NCBI GenBank assembly: GCA_030524055.1
Contig: JAUNHH010000001.1
Coordinates: 172,156 to 236,155, forward strand
Length of the DNA stretch: 64,000 nucleotides
Direction: 5' to 3'
From: Actinomycetaceae bacterium
GTDB lineage: Bacteria > Actinomycetota > Actinomycetes > Actinomycetales > Actinomycetaceae
Within the stretch, counting starts at the first letter, position 1. Every line of letters starts with the position of its first letter. Below, in pieces: positions 45,565 to 54,132 of this stretch. Position numbers and translations under genes: made by a program. Under the pieces are notes generated by a model that worked only from the letters and a program-made list of their open reading frames with translations, had not been told where the DNA came from and did no database searches.

Positions 45565-46320
45565 ATGGCACTTCAAATTCGACCGAACACTAATACCCTG
45601 GGTAAAGCTCTTGACCCAGACGGGACTTTATCCCATGAGCAGTTGCGAGGTGAGGATTTTAGTGGTCTGAAATTCGATAATCTCGATATTTGGGATTCCA
45701 CATTTGAGGACTGCTGTTTCGACCGGATCAAAGCGCGCGTATTTGGCGCGGCTGCAGGTGGGAAAGTCAGCGAATTTATTGACTGCACTTTTCGTAGGGC
45801 CATGTTAAGCAAATTGGCTCTTGGTGGCCGGGCACGTTTTATTATTTGCTCTTTCGACAACGCGCGCCTGACAAACTGGATCTGCGAATCAGTGGACTTT
45901 ATCGATTGCACTTTCGATGGGGCTTCACTCCGTAGCATGCAAATCTGGGGTTCCATTAACGAACCGGCCATTGGAAAATCCCCCGCCAAACACTGGACAA
46001 ACGACATCTCCGGGAACGACTTCTCCCAGGCAAAAATCTGCGATATCGACTTCCGCACAGGAGTGGATTTAACCCAGCAAAAACTCCCCACCGGCCCGGA
46101 CTACCTCTACACAGAAAACGTCCCCGCCGCCCTGGACAGGGGCCATCAAGTCCTTGCTTCCCTTCCACCAGGATTGGCCCACGACACTGTAGAGTTCCTG
46201 CTCGAATGGATCGACACGCAATATCAGGACGGCCAACTCCACGCATTTCACCCCCGCCTGAAAACCTACCCCGACGAAATGTGGATCCCCCTGCACGAAG
46301 CCATGAACGAAGCGCTGTAA
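45565..46320 (+). CDS. Pentapeptide-like beta-helix array protein, family C (C1)
   Basis: This 251-residue protein is conserved with C2 and C3. Residues about 24-125 repeat a five-residue rhythm with central Phe/Leu (LRGEDFSGLKFDNLDIWDS, FEDCCFDRIKARVF, SEFIDCTF, ARFIICSFDNARLTNW, VDFIDCTFDGASL). This is typical of pentapeptide-repeat right-handed beta-helices. The C-terminal 90 residues are helical (TRGVDLTQQKLPTGPDYL-like, LLEWIDTQYQDGQ) and end YPDEMWIPLHEAM. Pentapeptide proteins can mimic DNA, which would suit neutralising a nuclease, but this is speculation. Cytosolic, no signal. The gap to B1 is 9 bp. Confidence 0.82.
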   Translation: MALQIRPNTNTLGKALDPDGTLSHEQLRGEDFSGLKFDNLDIWDSTFEDCCFDRIKARVFGAAAGGKVSEFIDCTFRRAMLSKLALGGRARFIICSFDNARLTNWICESVDFIDCTFDGASLRSMQIWGSINEPAIGKSPAKHWTNDISGNDFSQAKICDIDFRTGVDLTQQKLPTGPDYLYTENVPAALDRGHQVLASLPPGLAHDTVEFLLEWIDTQYQDGQLHAFHPRLKTYPDEMWIPLHEAMNEAL

Positions 46321-46374
46321 CCCACACTTCCCGCTCGACGCCCAAGCAACGCAAAATAAGGAAAACGGACAATG

Positions 46375-47665
46375 GCATGAACGATTCGCACAACCATGCT
46401 AGACACATTATTGGAATGCCGATACCTACATAAACTCAGGAAGAAGAACAGGCCATGGTGGAAGAAACACTGAAAGCATGCGCGAAGAAATATGGCAAGG
46501 CGCAGGAGATTCTCCGCAGCGCAGCGGACAATGCTGCCTATGCCGCGACCTTGCAATATCTATTGACCTGCGATAAAAATGAACGCGAGCATCTTCCTTT
46601 CGATGCGAAAGCAACAGTAGTGCATTGCGGCCCTCTTCTCCCAGCCGAGGCACTGCTTCCTATACGTTTTACACTCATGCAGCTATCTTGGTCGCTTTCA
46701 GTAAGCGTTCAAATCCTCCCTCTTCTCGCTCGAATTGGCGCCTATTCTCGCCTAGAAGCAATTCTTCAGTACACCGCAAGTCATTTCAATTCAAAACGGC
46801 CTAGCATTCCTTTTTTTGCCACAGAATTACTGGATATTGTCGGCGCCTATAGCTATGTGCCCGGATTAGCAATTGATGCCCTAAAGTCATCTGATAAGTA
46901 CATATATGAGGATGGGGAGTTCATTGTTGAATTCCACATGTCAGACAGCCCGTACCGAGTTAAGCCCATCTCCTATTCCCCGCACGACGAAAACACACTA
47001 CCCAGTTTCGATACAGTCGATAAAGACACTTACAGGGACATCATTACTGCCCTCGAACACGCCTACACACTCATCTCTTCCACTTTTATCCCATTCGCTA
47101 AAAATTACCGCGGCTCTGAGGGGCGAAAGATCGTGAGCAAATGGCTCACCCCTATCCACGGTAGATACGATGCGGAAACCGTCACTATGGCCTGCCACCT
47201 ACTCATTCACGAGGGCCCTGGAGGTCTCTGGCCATTCACTAAACTTTTAGCCCCTCTCGCGCTCGACGACGAACATACTGAACGAGCACTGCACCTCCTC
47301 GCGTACACGCCTTTTATGCATATGTATAACCCGACCACTAAGGTCCTCAGCGAATGGCTCACTAATTGCCCCGGTGAATATGCCCCGCGCGTAGAAAAAG
47401 CCGCACACATCTACTCCTTCCTTGGCCTAACCACGCCCCTACAGAAACTCACCATCAGCTGCCTCCTGTCAAAAGAACCCAACATTCGCGCCATCGGGCT
47501 ACGTTTAACCAAAGACCCCTTCTTCACAAACGACCCCCTCTTCTTCACCACGCAGGGCAAATAGAAGACACCAGCCCACCCAAGCCCTCTACTCAGCCCC
47601 ACTCCCTCCATCCGCACTCCGCCCTCGCCAATCACAGCCACAAATGCACACAGGCAGCGACAATA
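46375..47665 (+). repeat. Segmental duplication unit, left copy (gene B2 with flanks)
   Basis: The B2 gene together with about 60 bp upstream (GCTAGACACA.TATTGGAA.GCCGATACCTA.ATAAACTCAGG) and about 100 bp downstream (GCCAATCAC.GCCACAAA.GCACACAGGC) is repeated around B4 at about 54133-55409. Similarity stops abruptly outside these limits, so the duplicated block is about 1.3 kb. Confidence 0.8.
46455..47564 (+). CDS. Alpha-helical array protein, family B (B2)
   Basis: A 369-residue family B protein, about 80 percent identical by eye to B4. Landmarks: YSRLEAILQY near residue 95, VPGLAIDALKSSD, YEDGEFIVEFHMSD, SYSPHDENTLPSFDTVDKDTYRDII, LAPLALDDEHTERALHLLAY and the C-terminal AHIYSFLGLTTPLQKLTISCLL. 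The start follows AGGAAGAAG. There is no signal sequence or catalytic motif; the fold is probably an all-helical repeat. Its flanks are duplicated together with it. Function unknown; an immunity or accessory role is inferred from context only. Confidence 0.8.
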   Translation: MVEETLKACAKKYGKAQEILRSAADNAAYAATLQYLLTCDKNEREHLPFDAKATVVHCGPLLPAEALLPIRFTLMQLSWSLSVSVQILPLLARIGAYSRLEAILQYTASHFNSKRPSIPFFATELLDIVGAYSYVPGLAIDALKSSDKYIYEDGEFIVEFHMSDSPYRVKPISYSPHDENTLPSFDTVDKDTYRDIITALEHAYTLISSTFIPFAKNYRGSEGRKIVSKWLTPIHGRYDAETVTMACHLLIHEGPGGLWPFTKLLAPLALDDEHTERALHLLAYTPFMHMYNPTTKVLSEWLTNCPGEYAPRVEKAAHIYSFLGLTTPLQKLTISCLLSKEPNIRAIGLRLTKDPFFTNDPLFFTTQGK

Positions 47666-47706
47666 GGCAATTTCCCGTAGCCCACGTGACACAAATAAGG
47701 ATCGCC

Positions 47707-50013
47707 ATGAGCAACCTAACGAATGCACATTTGTTAACGCTAGTGCAGCGTTTCCCGCCGAAAGATGAGCCTATTTATGGTGAGGGCCCGACATATTTTG
47801 GGGAGTTGGGCGAGTGGGATTTTCCTGCGGATTACTTGGCGCTGCTTCGATCCTATGGTGAGGGGCGGATTTGGGATTACATTACCTTGCTGTCGCCATT
47901 TAGTCCGAGCCCTTACCGGAATAGTTTTACGCGCAGAGAGTTTAATCTAGAACTTGGGCGCCAATCTGATTCATGGACGAGAGGCATGCCTGAACGCATT
48001 GCTTCCTATGGGGATCTTTACCCGTGGGCCGATTCCGACGATGCGGATACCTTCTTTTGGATGTGGACGAATAAAGAGGCAGGGGAATACGTTGTTGTAC
48101 TCCACAACCCGAAGACCTCCACATGGGAGATTCATGACCTGACAATCACTGAGTTCCTTTACCACCTATGGGGCGGAACCCTGGAATCAAAAGAATACTA
48201 CCCCGGCTTTTTAAGCGGACCTAACTATTTTATTTCCGCACGCACCTATGACACCGTGGAAAATACTCCTCCCTATGACGGTAGTGTTGAGACTCGATCC
48301 CAACAGTCAGATTCTGCTTCTGACTTTTTGCCTCAACTAACAGCATTATGTCCGCCTCCGCCCACCCCTATTCTTTATGACCAGAGAATCCGGTTCAGCG
48401 AGTTCTGTCCTCATATTGTGCCAGCGGATTATATGGAACTGGTTAATACCTATGGTGACGGTAGCTTTAATAAGGTCATCTCTTTACATTCACCCTACTG
48501 TTTAACCGGAGAACGGAATTACTTTGCCGTTAATCACCTGAGAGTAGACACTACAGAGGACGAAACAGACTCCGCTGCTGCGCCGTACAAGTTGACTGAC
48601 TTACACTTGTGGGCAGAGTCAGATAATGACGATTTTTTCTACTGGACATGGACTAATGAAGCGGCGGGTGAATACGCCATCGTGGTCTATAACCCAACTG
48701 AGGAGCATCCTTGGGAGGCCTACCACCTGGCTTTCGCTGAGTTCCTGCACCAACTCCTAAGCGGCACCCTCGAAACAGAAATGGTTTCCCTTGTCTGCAT
48801 TGACGGGAAACCCTCCTTCACCCCACGCTATGGCATCGACTACTTCCTATTAACGCGCTCACCACTCGACGCACTTATTGCTGTGTGCCCACCCCCAAAC
48901 ACCCCAGTGACGTACGGGGAGTTGATGCGTTTCAATGAGTTTAGTGATCTAGTGCTGCCAGAGGACTATATTGAGGTCGCCCGTACCTATGGAGAGGGCC
49001 GCTTCAACGACTCATTCTCATTGTCCACCCCGTTCTCAGTATTTCTGGGAAGCAACGTTTTCCATAAGCAAAAGTACCTGCAGGAAGAATACCGGGAGCA
49101 TCCTCTTTGGCTGGAAAACACGCCACCTGAAATAGGCGACTATGCGGATCTGTATGTGTGGGCAAAATCGGGGTATCGGGACAACTTCATGTGGATGTGG
49201 ACCGACCAACCCGGCGGAGACTACGTCATCGTGGTACACAATATTGAGAAACGCCAATGGGAATTCCACCACCTGACCTTCGCAGAATTCCTCGCACGCG
49301 TGACCACCCGCACGCTGAACACGCACATGTCCCACTTCAAACGAATAAGCCAACCCGCCAGATTCGAAGCACCCACCAAAAACGACGCCCACCTCACCCT
49401 TGAACATGACAGACAGGCATACGAGCCGTACCAGCCGGACTACACCCAAGACACCGTACCCACACCCGACAAAGCTCTCGACGCCTTAACTGCACTCTGC
49501 CCACCACCGGCCTCTCCCTACAGTGGCGATAACAGGTTCTGGTTCAACTACGACGGCAACTGGGACTTCCCCGCGGACTACCTCGCTCTACTATCCCGCT
49601 ACGGTATCGGCCGATTCTGCGACTACATGAACATCTACAGCCCCTACATCCGCTACCCCGCATGGAACTGCCACGTCCAGAAGAGGAATTTCACGGAACT
49701 GTCAAGAGAGAACTTTTTCTGGAATAGCAATATGCCCGAGGATATTGCGTCATACGCCGATCTTTACCCCTGGGGGCAATCAGATATTGGAGTGATGTAT
49801 TACTGGCGATGGATCAACAAGGACAAAGGCACCTATCAAACCATCCTGCACGCTGGGAAAGGCAGCCAGTGGGAAGTGTATGACATGACCATTACCGAAG
49901 TCCTCTACCACCTCCTCACCGACCAACTCCCCACCGACTTCTTCCCAGACGACCTTCTCTGGGACGGCGCCACCTACAACGCACTACACGCACCCACGGA
50001 AACACAAGAATAA
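47707..50013 (+). CDS. Four-domain SUKH/SMI1-like protein (A3)
   Basis: A 768-residue protein with four SUKH domains, twice the size of A1, A2 and A4. Domain 1 (about 1-170) and domain 2 (about 210-385) match the usual pair. Domain 3 (about 400-560) opens with RFNEFSDLVLPEDYIEVARTYGEG and has DNFMWMWTDQPGGDYVIV. Domain 4 (about 600-765) opens with WDFPADYLALLSRYGIGRF and has GVMYYWRWINKDKGTYQTIL. It looks like a head-to-tail fusion of two array genes, or a domain duplication within one. The ATG at 47707 follows AAGGA at 6 bp; the frame is open from 47644. Multi-domain SUKH proteins could neutralise more than one toxin. Confidence 0.85.
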   Translation: MSNLTNAHLLTLVQRFPPKDEPIYGEGPTYFGELGEWDFPADYLALLRSYGEGRIWDYITLLSPFSPSPYRNSFTRREFNLELGRQSDSWTRGMPERIASYGDLYPWADSDDADTFFWMWTNKEAGEYVVVLHNPKTSTWEIHDLTITEFLYHLWGGTLESKEYYPGFLSGPNYFISARTYDTVENTPPYDGSVETRSQQSDSASDFLPQLTALCPPPPTPILYDQRIRFSEFCPHIVPADYMELVNTYGDGSFNKVISLHSPYCLTGERNYFAVNHLRVDTTEDETDSAAAPYKLTDLHLWAESDNDDFFYWTWTNEAAGEYAIVVYNPTEEHPWEAYHLAFAEFLHQLLSGTLETEMVSLVCIDGKPSFTPRYGIDYFLLTRSPLDALIAVCPPPNTPVTYGELMRFNEFSDLVLPEDYIEVARTYGEGRFNDSFSLSTPFSVFLGSNVFHKQKYLQEEYREHPLWLENTPPEIGDYADLYVWAKSGYRDNFMWMWTDQPGGDYVIVVHNIEKRQWEFHHLTFAEFLARVTTRTLNTHMSHFKRISQPARFEAPTKNDAHLTLEHDRQAYEPYQPDYTQDTVPTPDKALDALTALCPPPASPYSGDNRFWFNYDGNWDFPADYLALLSRYGIGRFCDYMNIYSPYIRYPAWNCHVQKRNFTELSRENFFWNSNMPEDIASYADLYPWGQSDIGVMYYWRWINKDKGTYQTILHAGKGSQWEVYDMTITEVLYHLLTDQLPTDFFPDDLLWDGATYNALHAPTETQE

Positions 50014-50044
50014 ATACCTTCGATCACATTGGCAGGTGAGAAAA

Positions 50045-50800
50045 ATGGGACTAGAAACACGTCCAAGCAGTGGTGCTTACGCGAGGGCGGACGAGCCTCA
50101 CGGCTCGCTTGCTCACGAGCAGTTGCGCGGTGAGGATTTTAGTGGCCTGAAGTTCGATAACTTCAACATTTGGGATTCCACGTTAGAAGAGTGCAAATTC
50201 GACCGCATAAAAACACGCGTATTTGCTGCTGCTGCCGGAGGAAAGGTCACCGAATTTATTGACTGTACTTTCCATCGAGCAGCATTAAATCTGCTGATAG
50301 CCGGCGGCCGGGTCCGTTTTATCAATTGCTCATTTACCAATGCGCGACTCACAGACTGGTCTTGCGAGTCGGTGGACTTTATCGACTGCACATTCGAGGG
50401 GACATCCCTACGCAGCATACAAATCTGGGGCTCCCTAGATGAACCCGCTTTCGGCAGTATCCCCGAGAAAAAATGGACCAACGACATCCGCGGGAACGAC
50501 TTCTCCCAAGCTAAGATTCTCAACGTTGAATTCCGCGCAGGAGTCGATTTAACACAGCAACAACTCCCCGCCGGCCCGGACTACATCTACATCGAAGACA
50601 TACCCAAAGCCCTCGAAAAAGGCCATCAACTCCTGCCACAGCTACCAGAAGGCAGACCGCAAGAAGCCGCAGCATTCCTTCTCGAAAGGATCGAAACCCA
50701 CTACCAACTAGGACAACACCAAGCATTCCGCCACCGCCTCAAAACCTACCCCGACGAAATGTGGGTTCCCCTACGCGAAGCCTTAAACGACACACCTTAG
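50045..50800 (+). CDS. Pentapeptide-like beta-helix array protein, family C (C2)
   Basis: A 251-residue paralogue of C1 and C3: the LRGEDFSGLKFDNFNIWDS start of the beta-helix, FIDCTFHRAALN, FINCSFTNARLTDW, FIDCTFEGTSL, then the helical C terminus ending YPDEMWVPLREAL. I place the start at the ATG at 50045 behind AGGTGAG rather than at the GTG at 50036. The N terminus has RPSSGAYARADEPHGSLAHEQ, nearly identical in C3 but different in C1, so C2 and C3 are the closer pair. Confidence 0.82.
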   Translation: MGLETRPSSGAYARADEPHGSLAHEQLRGEDFSGLKFDNFNIWDSTLEECKFDRIKTRVFAAAAGGKVTEFIDCTFHRAALNLLIAGGRVRFINCSFTNARLTDWSCESVDFIDCTFEGTSLRSIQIWGSLDEPAFGSIPEKKWTNDIRGNDFSQAKILNVEFRAGVDLTQQQLPAGPDYIYIEDIPKALEKGHQLLPQLPEGRPQEAAAFLLERIETHYQLGQHQAFRHRLKTYPDEMWVPLREALNDTP

Positions 50801-50879
50801 AAGCGCTGTGCCATTCAGCAACTCATCCGACTGCATTGTCTTCCAGTTAAGGAAAGCCTCCACGAAATAAAGGAGCATC

Positions 50880-52046
50880 GTGGGCACCATATTGACTAGA
50901 TCGTCTTTAGCGAAGCTTTTAGAACACTTCCCGCCAGCAGATCCTCCTATTTATAGTGAGGGACCAACCTATTTCGGAGAACTGGGCGAGTGGGATTTTC
51001 CGTCGGACTACCTCGCCTTTTTAAAGGCATATGGGGATGGAAGAATTTGGGATTACATCACCCCACTGTCCCCGTTTTACCCGAGCTGGTATACGAATAA
51101 TTTTCTTCAGCGCGCTGAAGGGATTGAGATTGCCAGAGAATACGACGGCGTGACGAAAGGAATGCCAGAGCGTATTAAATCCTATGCCGATCTTTACCCG
51201 TGGGCTCAATCCGATGTTGTGGACACATTCTTTTGGATGTGGACCAATAAAGAAGCCGGCGAATATGTCGTAGTGCTCCACAACCCTAAAGTATATGTCT
51301 GGGAAATCCACGACCTGACTACCACCGAATTCCTTTTCCAACTGTGGAGCGGAACCTTAGATTCAAAAGAATACCACCCCGGCCGTTTAGGAGGTGACGA
51401 CTACTTCGTCTCCACTGCAAGGCTTGGCCCTCCTGATGATATTCCTTCATATAGCGGCACAGTGGACACGATCTCTGGACAAGTAAACTCTGGGACTGAG
51501 TCTTTAACCCACCTTCAAGCATTATGCCCACCACCGCCCTCTCCTGTTCTTTATGAGAACCGGATCCGTTTCAGCGAAATCCTCTCTGAACCTATTCCAG
51601 CCGATTATTTAGAACTAGCAGCCACCTACGGTGATGGAGCTTTTAATGACCTCATCACGATGTATTCACCATACTGCCCGGTGACGCGTAGGAATTACTT
51701 TGCACTGAATGACATCAGGCTGGATGAGCTCAACAGCAATTCTAATGACGTCCCTCCCCTATCTATCGCCCAATCCCCACACGAGCTACGCATTTGGGCA
51801 CGATCCGCAAATCGAGATAGGTTCTATTGGATGTGGACCGATGAAGCGGCAGGCGAATATGCCATCGTCGTCCACAACCGGACAGAAGAAATCCCCTGGG
51901 AAATCCACCACCTCACCTTCACAGAGTTTCTCTACCAGCTCCTCAGCGGCACCCTCAAAACAGAAATGGTCTCCCTGTTCTGTTTTGATCCCCCACCCTC
52001 GTTTATCCCCCTCTACACCAACGACGACTTCCTGAGGCAACGGTAG
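50880..52046 (+). CDS. SUKH/SMI1-like protein, probable immunity paralogue (A4)
   Basis: A 388-residue, two-domain SUKH protein. Domain 1 has GEWDFPSDYLAFLKAYGDGRIWDYI and DTFFWMWTNKEAGEYVVV; domain 2 has FSEILSEPIPADYLELAATYGDGAFNDLIT and FYWMWTDEAAGEYAIVVH. Its second domain and last 60 residues (IPWEIHHLTFTEFLYQLLSGTLKTEMVSL) are closest to A2, which points to recent duplication or gene conversion. It begins at a GTG behind AAAGGAG. No toxin gene adjoins it. Confidence 0.82.
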   Translation: MGTILTRSSLAKLLEHFPPADPPIYSEGPTYFGELGEWDFPSDYLAFLKAYGDGRIWDYITPLSPFYPSWYTNNFLQRAEGIEIAREYDGVTKGMPERIKSYADLYPWAQSDVVDTFFWMWTNKEAGEYVVVLHNPKVYVWEIHDLTTTEFLFQLWSGTLDSKEYHPGRLGGDDYFVSTARLGPPDDIPSYSGTVDTISGQVNSGTESLTHLQALCPPPPSPVLYENRIRFSEILSEPIPADYLELAATYGDGAFNDLITMYSPYCPVTRRNYFALNDIRLDELNSNSNDVPPLSIAQSPHELRIWARSANRDRFYWMWTDEAAGEYAIVVHNRTEEIPWEIHHLTFTEFLYQLLSGTLKTEMVSLFCFDPPPSFIPLYTNDDFLRQR

Positions 52047-52127
52047 GACGCGGCAATACTCCTGCCTCACGGGAATTCTTGTGACACAATCTAAATGCAA
52101 TGTCGCCACAACCAAGAGGGGAAGGAA

Positions 52128-52883
52128 ATGCCATTACAAACGCGACCAAGCAGTGGTGCTGCCGCGAGGGCGGACGAACCTCACGGCTCGCTTGCTCACG
52201 AGCAGTTGCGAGGCGAGGATTTTAGTGGCCTGAAATTCGATAATCTCGATATTTGGGACTCCACATTAGAAGAGTGCAATTTCGACCGTGTAAAGACACG
52301 CGTATTTGCTCCTGCCGCCGGAGGGAAAACCACTGAATTCATTAACTGCACCTTTAACCAGGCAACACTAAGGCATTTAATCACAGGAGGGCGAACTCGT
52401 TTTATGAATTGCTCTTTTCACAACGCACGCCTGACAAACTGGACCTGCAAATCGGTGGACTTTATCGACTGCACATTCGAGGGGGCGTCCCTACGCAACG
52501 TACAAATCTGGGGCTCCATTAACGAACCCGCCTTTGGAAGCTTCCCGGCCCGAATATGGACTAATGACATCCATGGAAATGACTTTTCTCAGGCCAAGAT
52601 TTGCGACGTTGAATTCCGCGCAGGAGTGGATTTAACCCGGCAGAAACTCCCCACCGGGCCGAACTACCTCTACATCGAAAACATACCCGCAGCCCTAGAC
52701 AGGGGCCACCAGATCCTGCCACAACTACCAGAAGGCGAGCCACAAGAAGACGCTATGTTCCTGCTCGAACGAATTCGAGAACACTACGTGTCAGGACAGC
52801 ACCAAGCATTCCGCCATCGCCTCAAATCCTATCCTGACGAAATGTGGATCCCCATCCACGAAGCAATGAATGCGACCTCATAA
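52128..52883 (+). CDS. Pentapeptide-like beta-helix array protein, family C (C3)
   Basis: A 251-residue paralogue of C1 and C2. The N-terminal 30 residues match C2, while the C-terminal third (VDLTRQKLPTGPNYLYIENIPAALDRGHQ, YPDEMWIPIHEAM) is nearer to C1. This mosaic suggests recombination between copies. The ATG at 52128 has GGGAAGGA just upstream; an in-frame ATG at 52095 lacks such a site. Same inferred fold and role as C1. Confidence 0.82.
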   Translation: MPLQTRPSSGAAARADEPHGSLAHEQLRGEDFSGLKFDNLDIWDSTLEECNFDRVKTRVFAPAAGGKTTEFINCTFNQATLRHLITGGRTRFMNCSFHNARLTNWTCKSVDFIDCTFEGASLRNVQIWGSINEPAFGSFPARIWTNDIHGNDFSQAKICDVEFRAGVDLTRQKLPTGPNYLYIENIPAALDRGHQILPQLPEGEPQEDAMFLLERIREHYVSGQHQAFRHRLKSYPDEMWIPIHEAMNATS

Positions 52884-52947
52884 CAGGCACCGGTGCTGTC
52901 TTTAAGTGAGCTCTGGTTAGAAACACAGCAAATGCGGGAGGAAGGTC

Positions 52948-54132
52948 ATGCTTGAGGAGACGTTTATCGTGGATGCTGAGAAGCTTATTAAGGCGAAGAA
53001 GATTTTGCGCGGCGCTGCTGATAGCGTCTCATATACGGCAGTCTTGCATTATTGGCTGACCAGCAACAGCGAGACACTGGAGCACTTACCATTTCACTCA
53101 AATCTGTGGGCCGTGACGTGGAGTTGCGCTGAACTAGTCGTTCCCGAAGCACTGCAACCACTGGCATACACGCTAGTAGCGGCAGGTTGGCCGATAGTGC
53201 ACAAGGGCTACTCCCGACGCACACTCGCCAATCTCGACGCCTATTCTCGTTTAGAAGCTGTATTGCAATACATCGCAACACGGCACGGTCAAAAAGAGCA
53301 TCACCTGGCCGACTATTTGTCTGACGCGGAAGATTTATCGTATATAGGCGCCGATAGCTATCTTCCGGGGATCGTTATCCAGGCTCTACGTTCCCCATAT
53401 AAGCAAATGCGCGAGGACGGGGAATTTATCACCGAATACCTCATGACCGATGAAGACATACATATAAAACCCATTACCCCATCTCCTTACAATAAACGGG
53501 ATATCCCCCAATTCGAGACAGTCGAAAAAGATACCTATAGGGAAATTATTACTGCCGCCGAGCAGGCCTCCAAACGCATATTCTCCATCTCACCAGAGTT
53601 GAGAAATAGCACTAAGTTCCCACAGTTTCGGCGGATTATTCGCAATTGCCTTACCCCAAATAATGGAGTTTATGAGTCCCAATCTGTCACAAGAGCGCTG
53701 CACCTTCTCGACAATGAAGGCCCTGGAGGAATTATCCCTTTCGCCCGCCTTTTAGCACCGCTAACTGTCCATGACGAGCATTCAGAACACGCATTGCAGC
53801 TACTGGCATACATGGGCTACCTAGAAACGGATATCGTTACACGCGAGCCTTTAGATAACTGGCTAAAAGGAGGCCCTGGGAAATATGCACACCGCTTAGA
53901 GAAAATCGCGCATATCTACTCATTCCTCGGTTTAACCGCGGACTTAGAAAAAGTCACCATCCAGGCGCTTTGCTCAAAAGACCCCACCATTCGCGCACTC
54001 GGATTACGTTTGACCGAAAACCCCTTCTTCACAAACGACCCACTATTCTTTCGTACAACGCCAGACTCCACAACTGGCGGAACAACATCTGGGAACCTGC
54101 TTCCAGGTGAAGAAAAGCATTGTCCAGGATGA
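52948..54132 (+). CDS. Alpha-helical array protein, family B (B3)
   Basis: A 394-residue family B protein sharing with B2 and B4 the YSRLEAVLQY, REDGEFITEYLMTD, PQFETVEKDTYREII, LAPLTVHDEHSEHALQLLAYMGY and AHIYSFLGLTADLEKVTIQAL blocks. It ends in about 25 residues without counterpart in B2 or B4 (after FFRTTPDS), Gly/Thr-rich. The start follows GGGAGGAAGG. Like the other B proteins it is probably cytosolic and helical; the function is unknown. Confidence 0.8.
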   Translation: MLEETFIVDAEKLIKAKKILRGAADSVSYTAVLHYWLTSNSETLEHLPFHSNLWAVTWSCAELVVPEALQPLAYTLVAAGWPIVHKGYSRRTLANLDAYSRLEAVLQYIATRHGQKEHHLADYLSDAEDLSYIGADSYLPGIVIQALRSPYKQMREDGEFITEYLMTDEDIHIKPITPSPYNKRDIPQFETVEKDTYREIITAAEQASKRIFSISPELRNSTKFPQFRRIIRNCLTPNNGVYESQSVTRALHLLDNEGPGGIIPFARLLAPLTVHDEHSEHALQLLAYMGYLETDIVTREPLDNWLKGGPGKYAHRLEKIAHIYSFLGLTADLEKVTIQALCSKDPTIRALGLRLTENPFFTNDPLFFRTTPDSTTGGTTSGNLLPGEEKHCPG

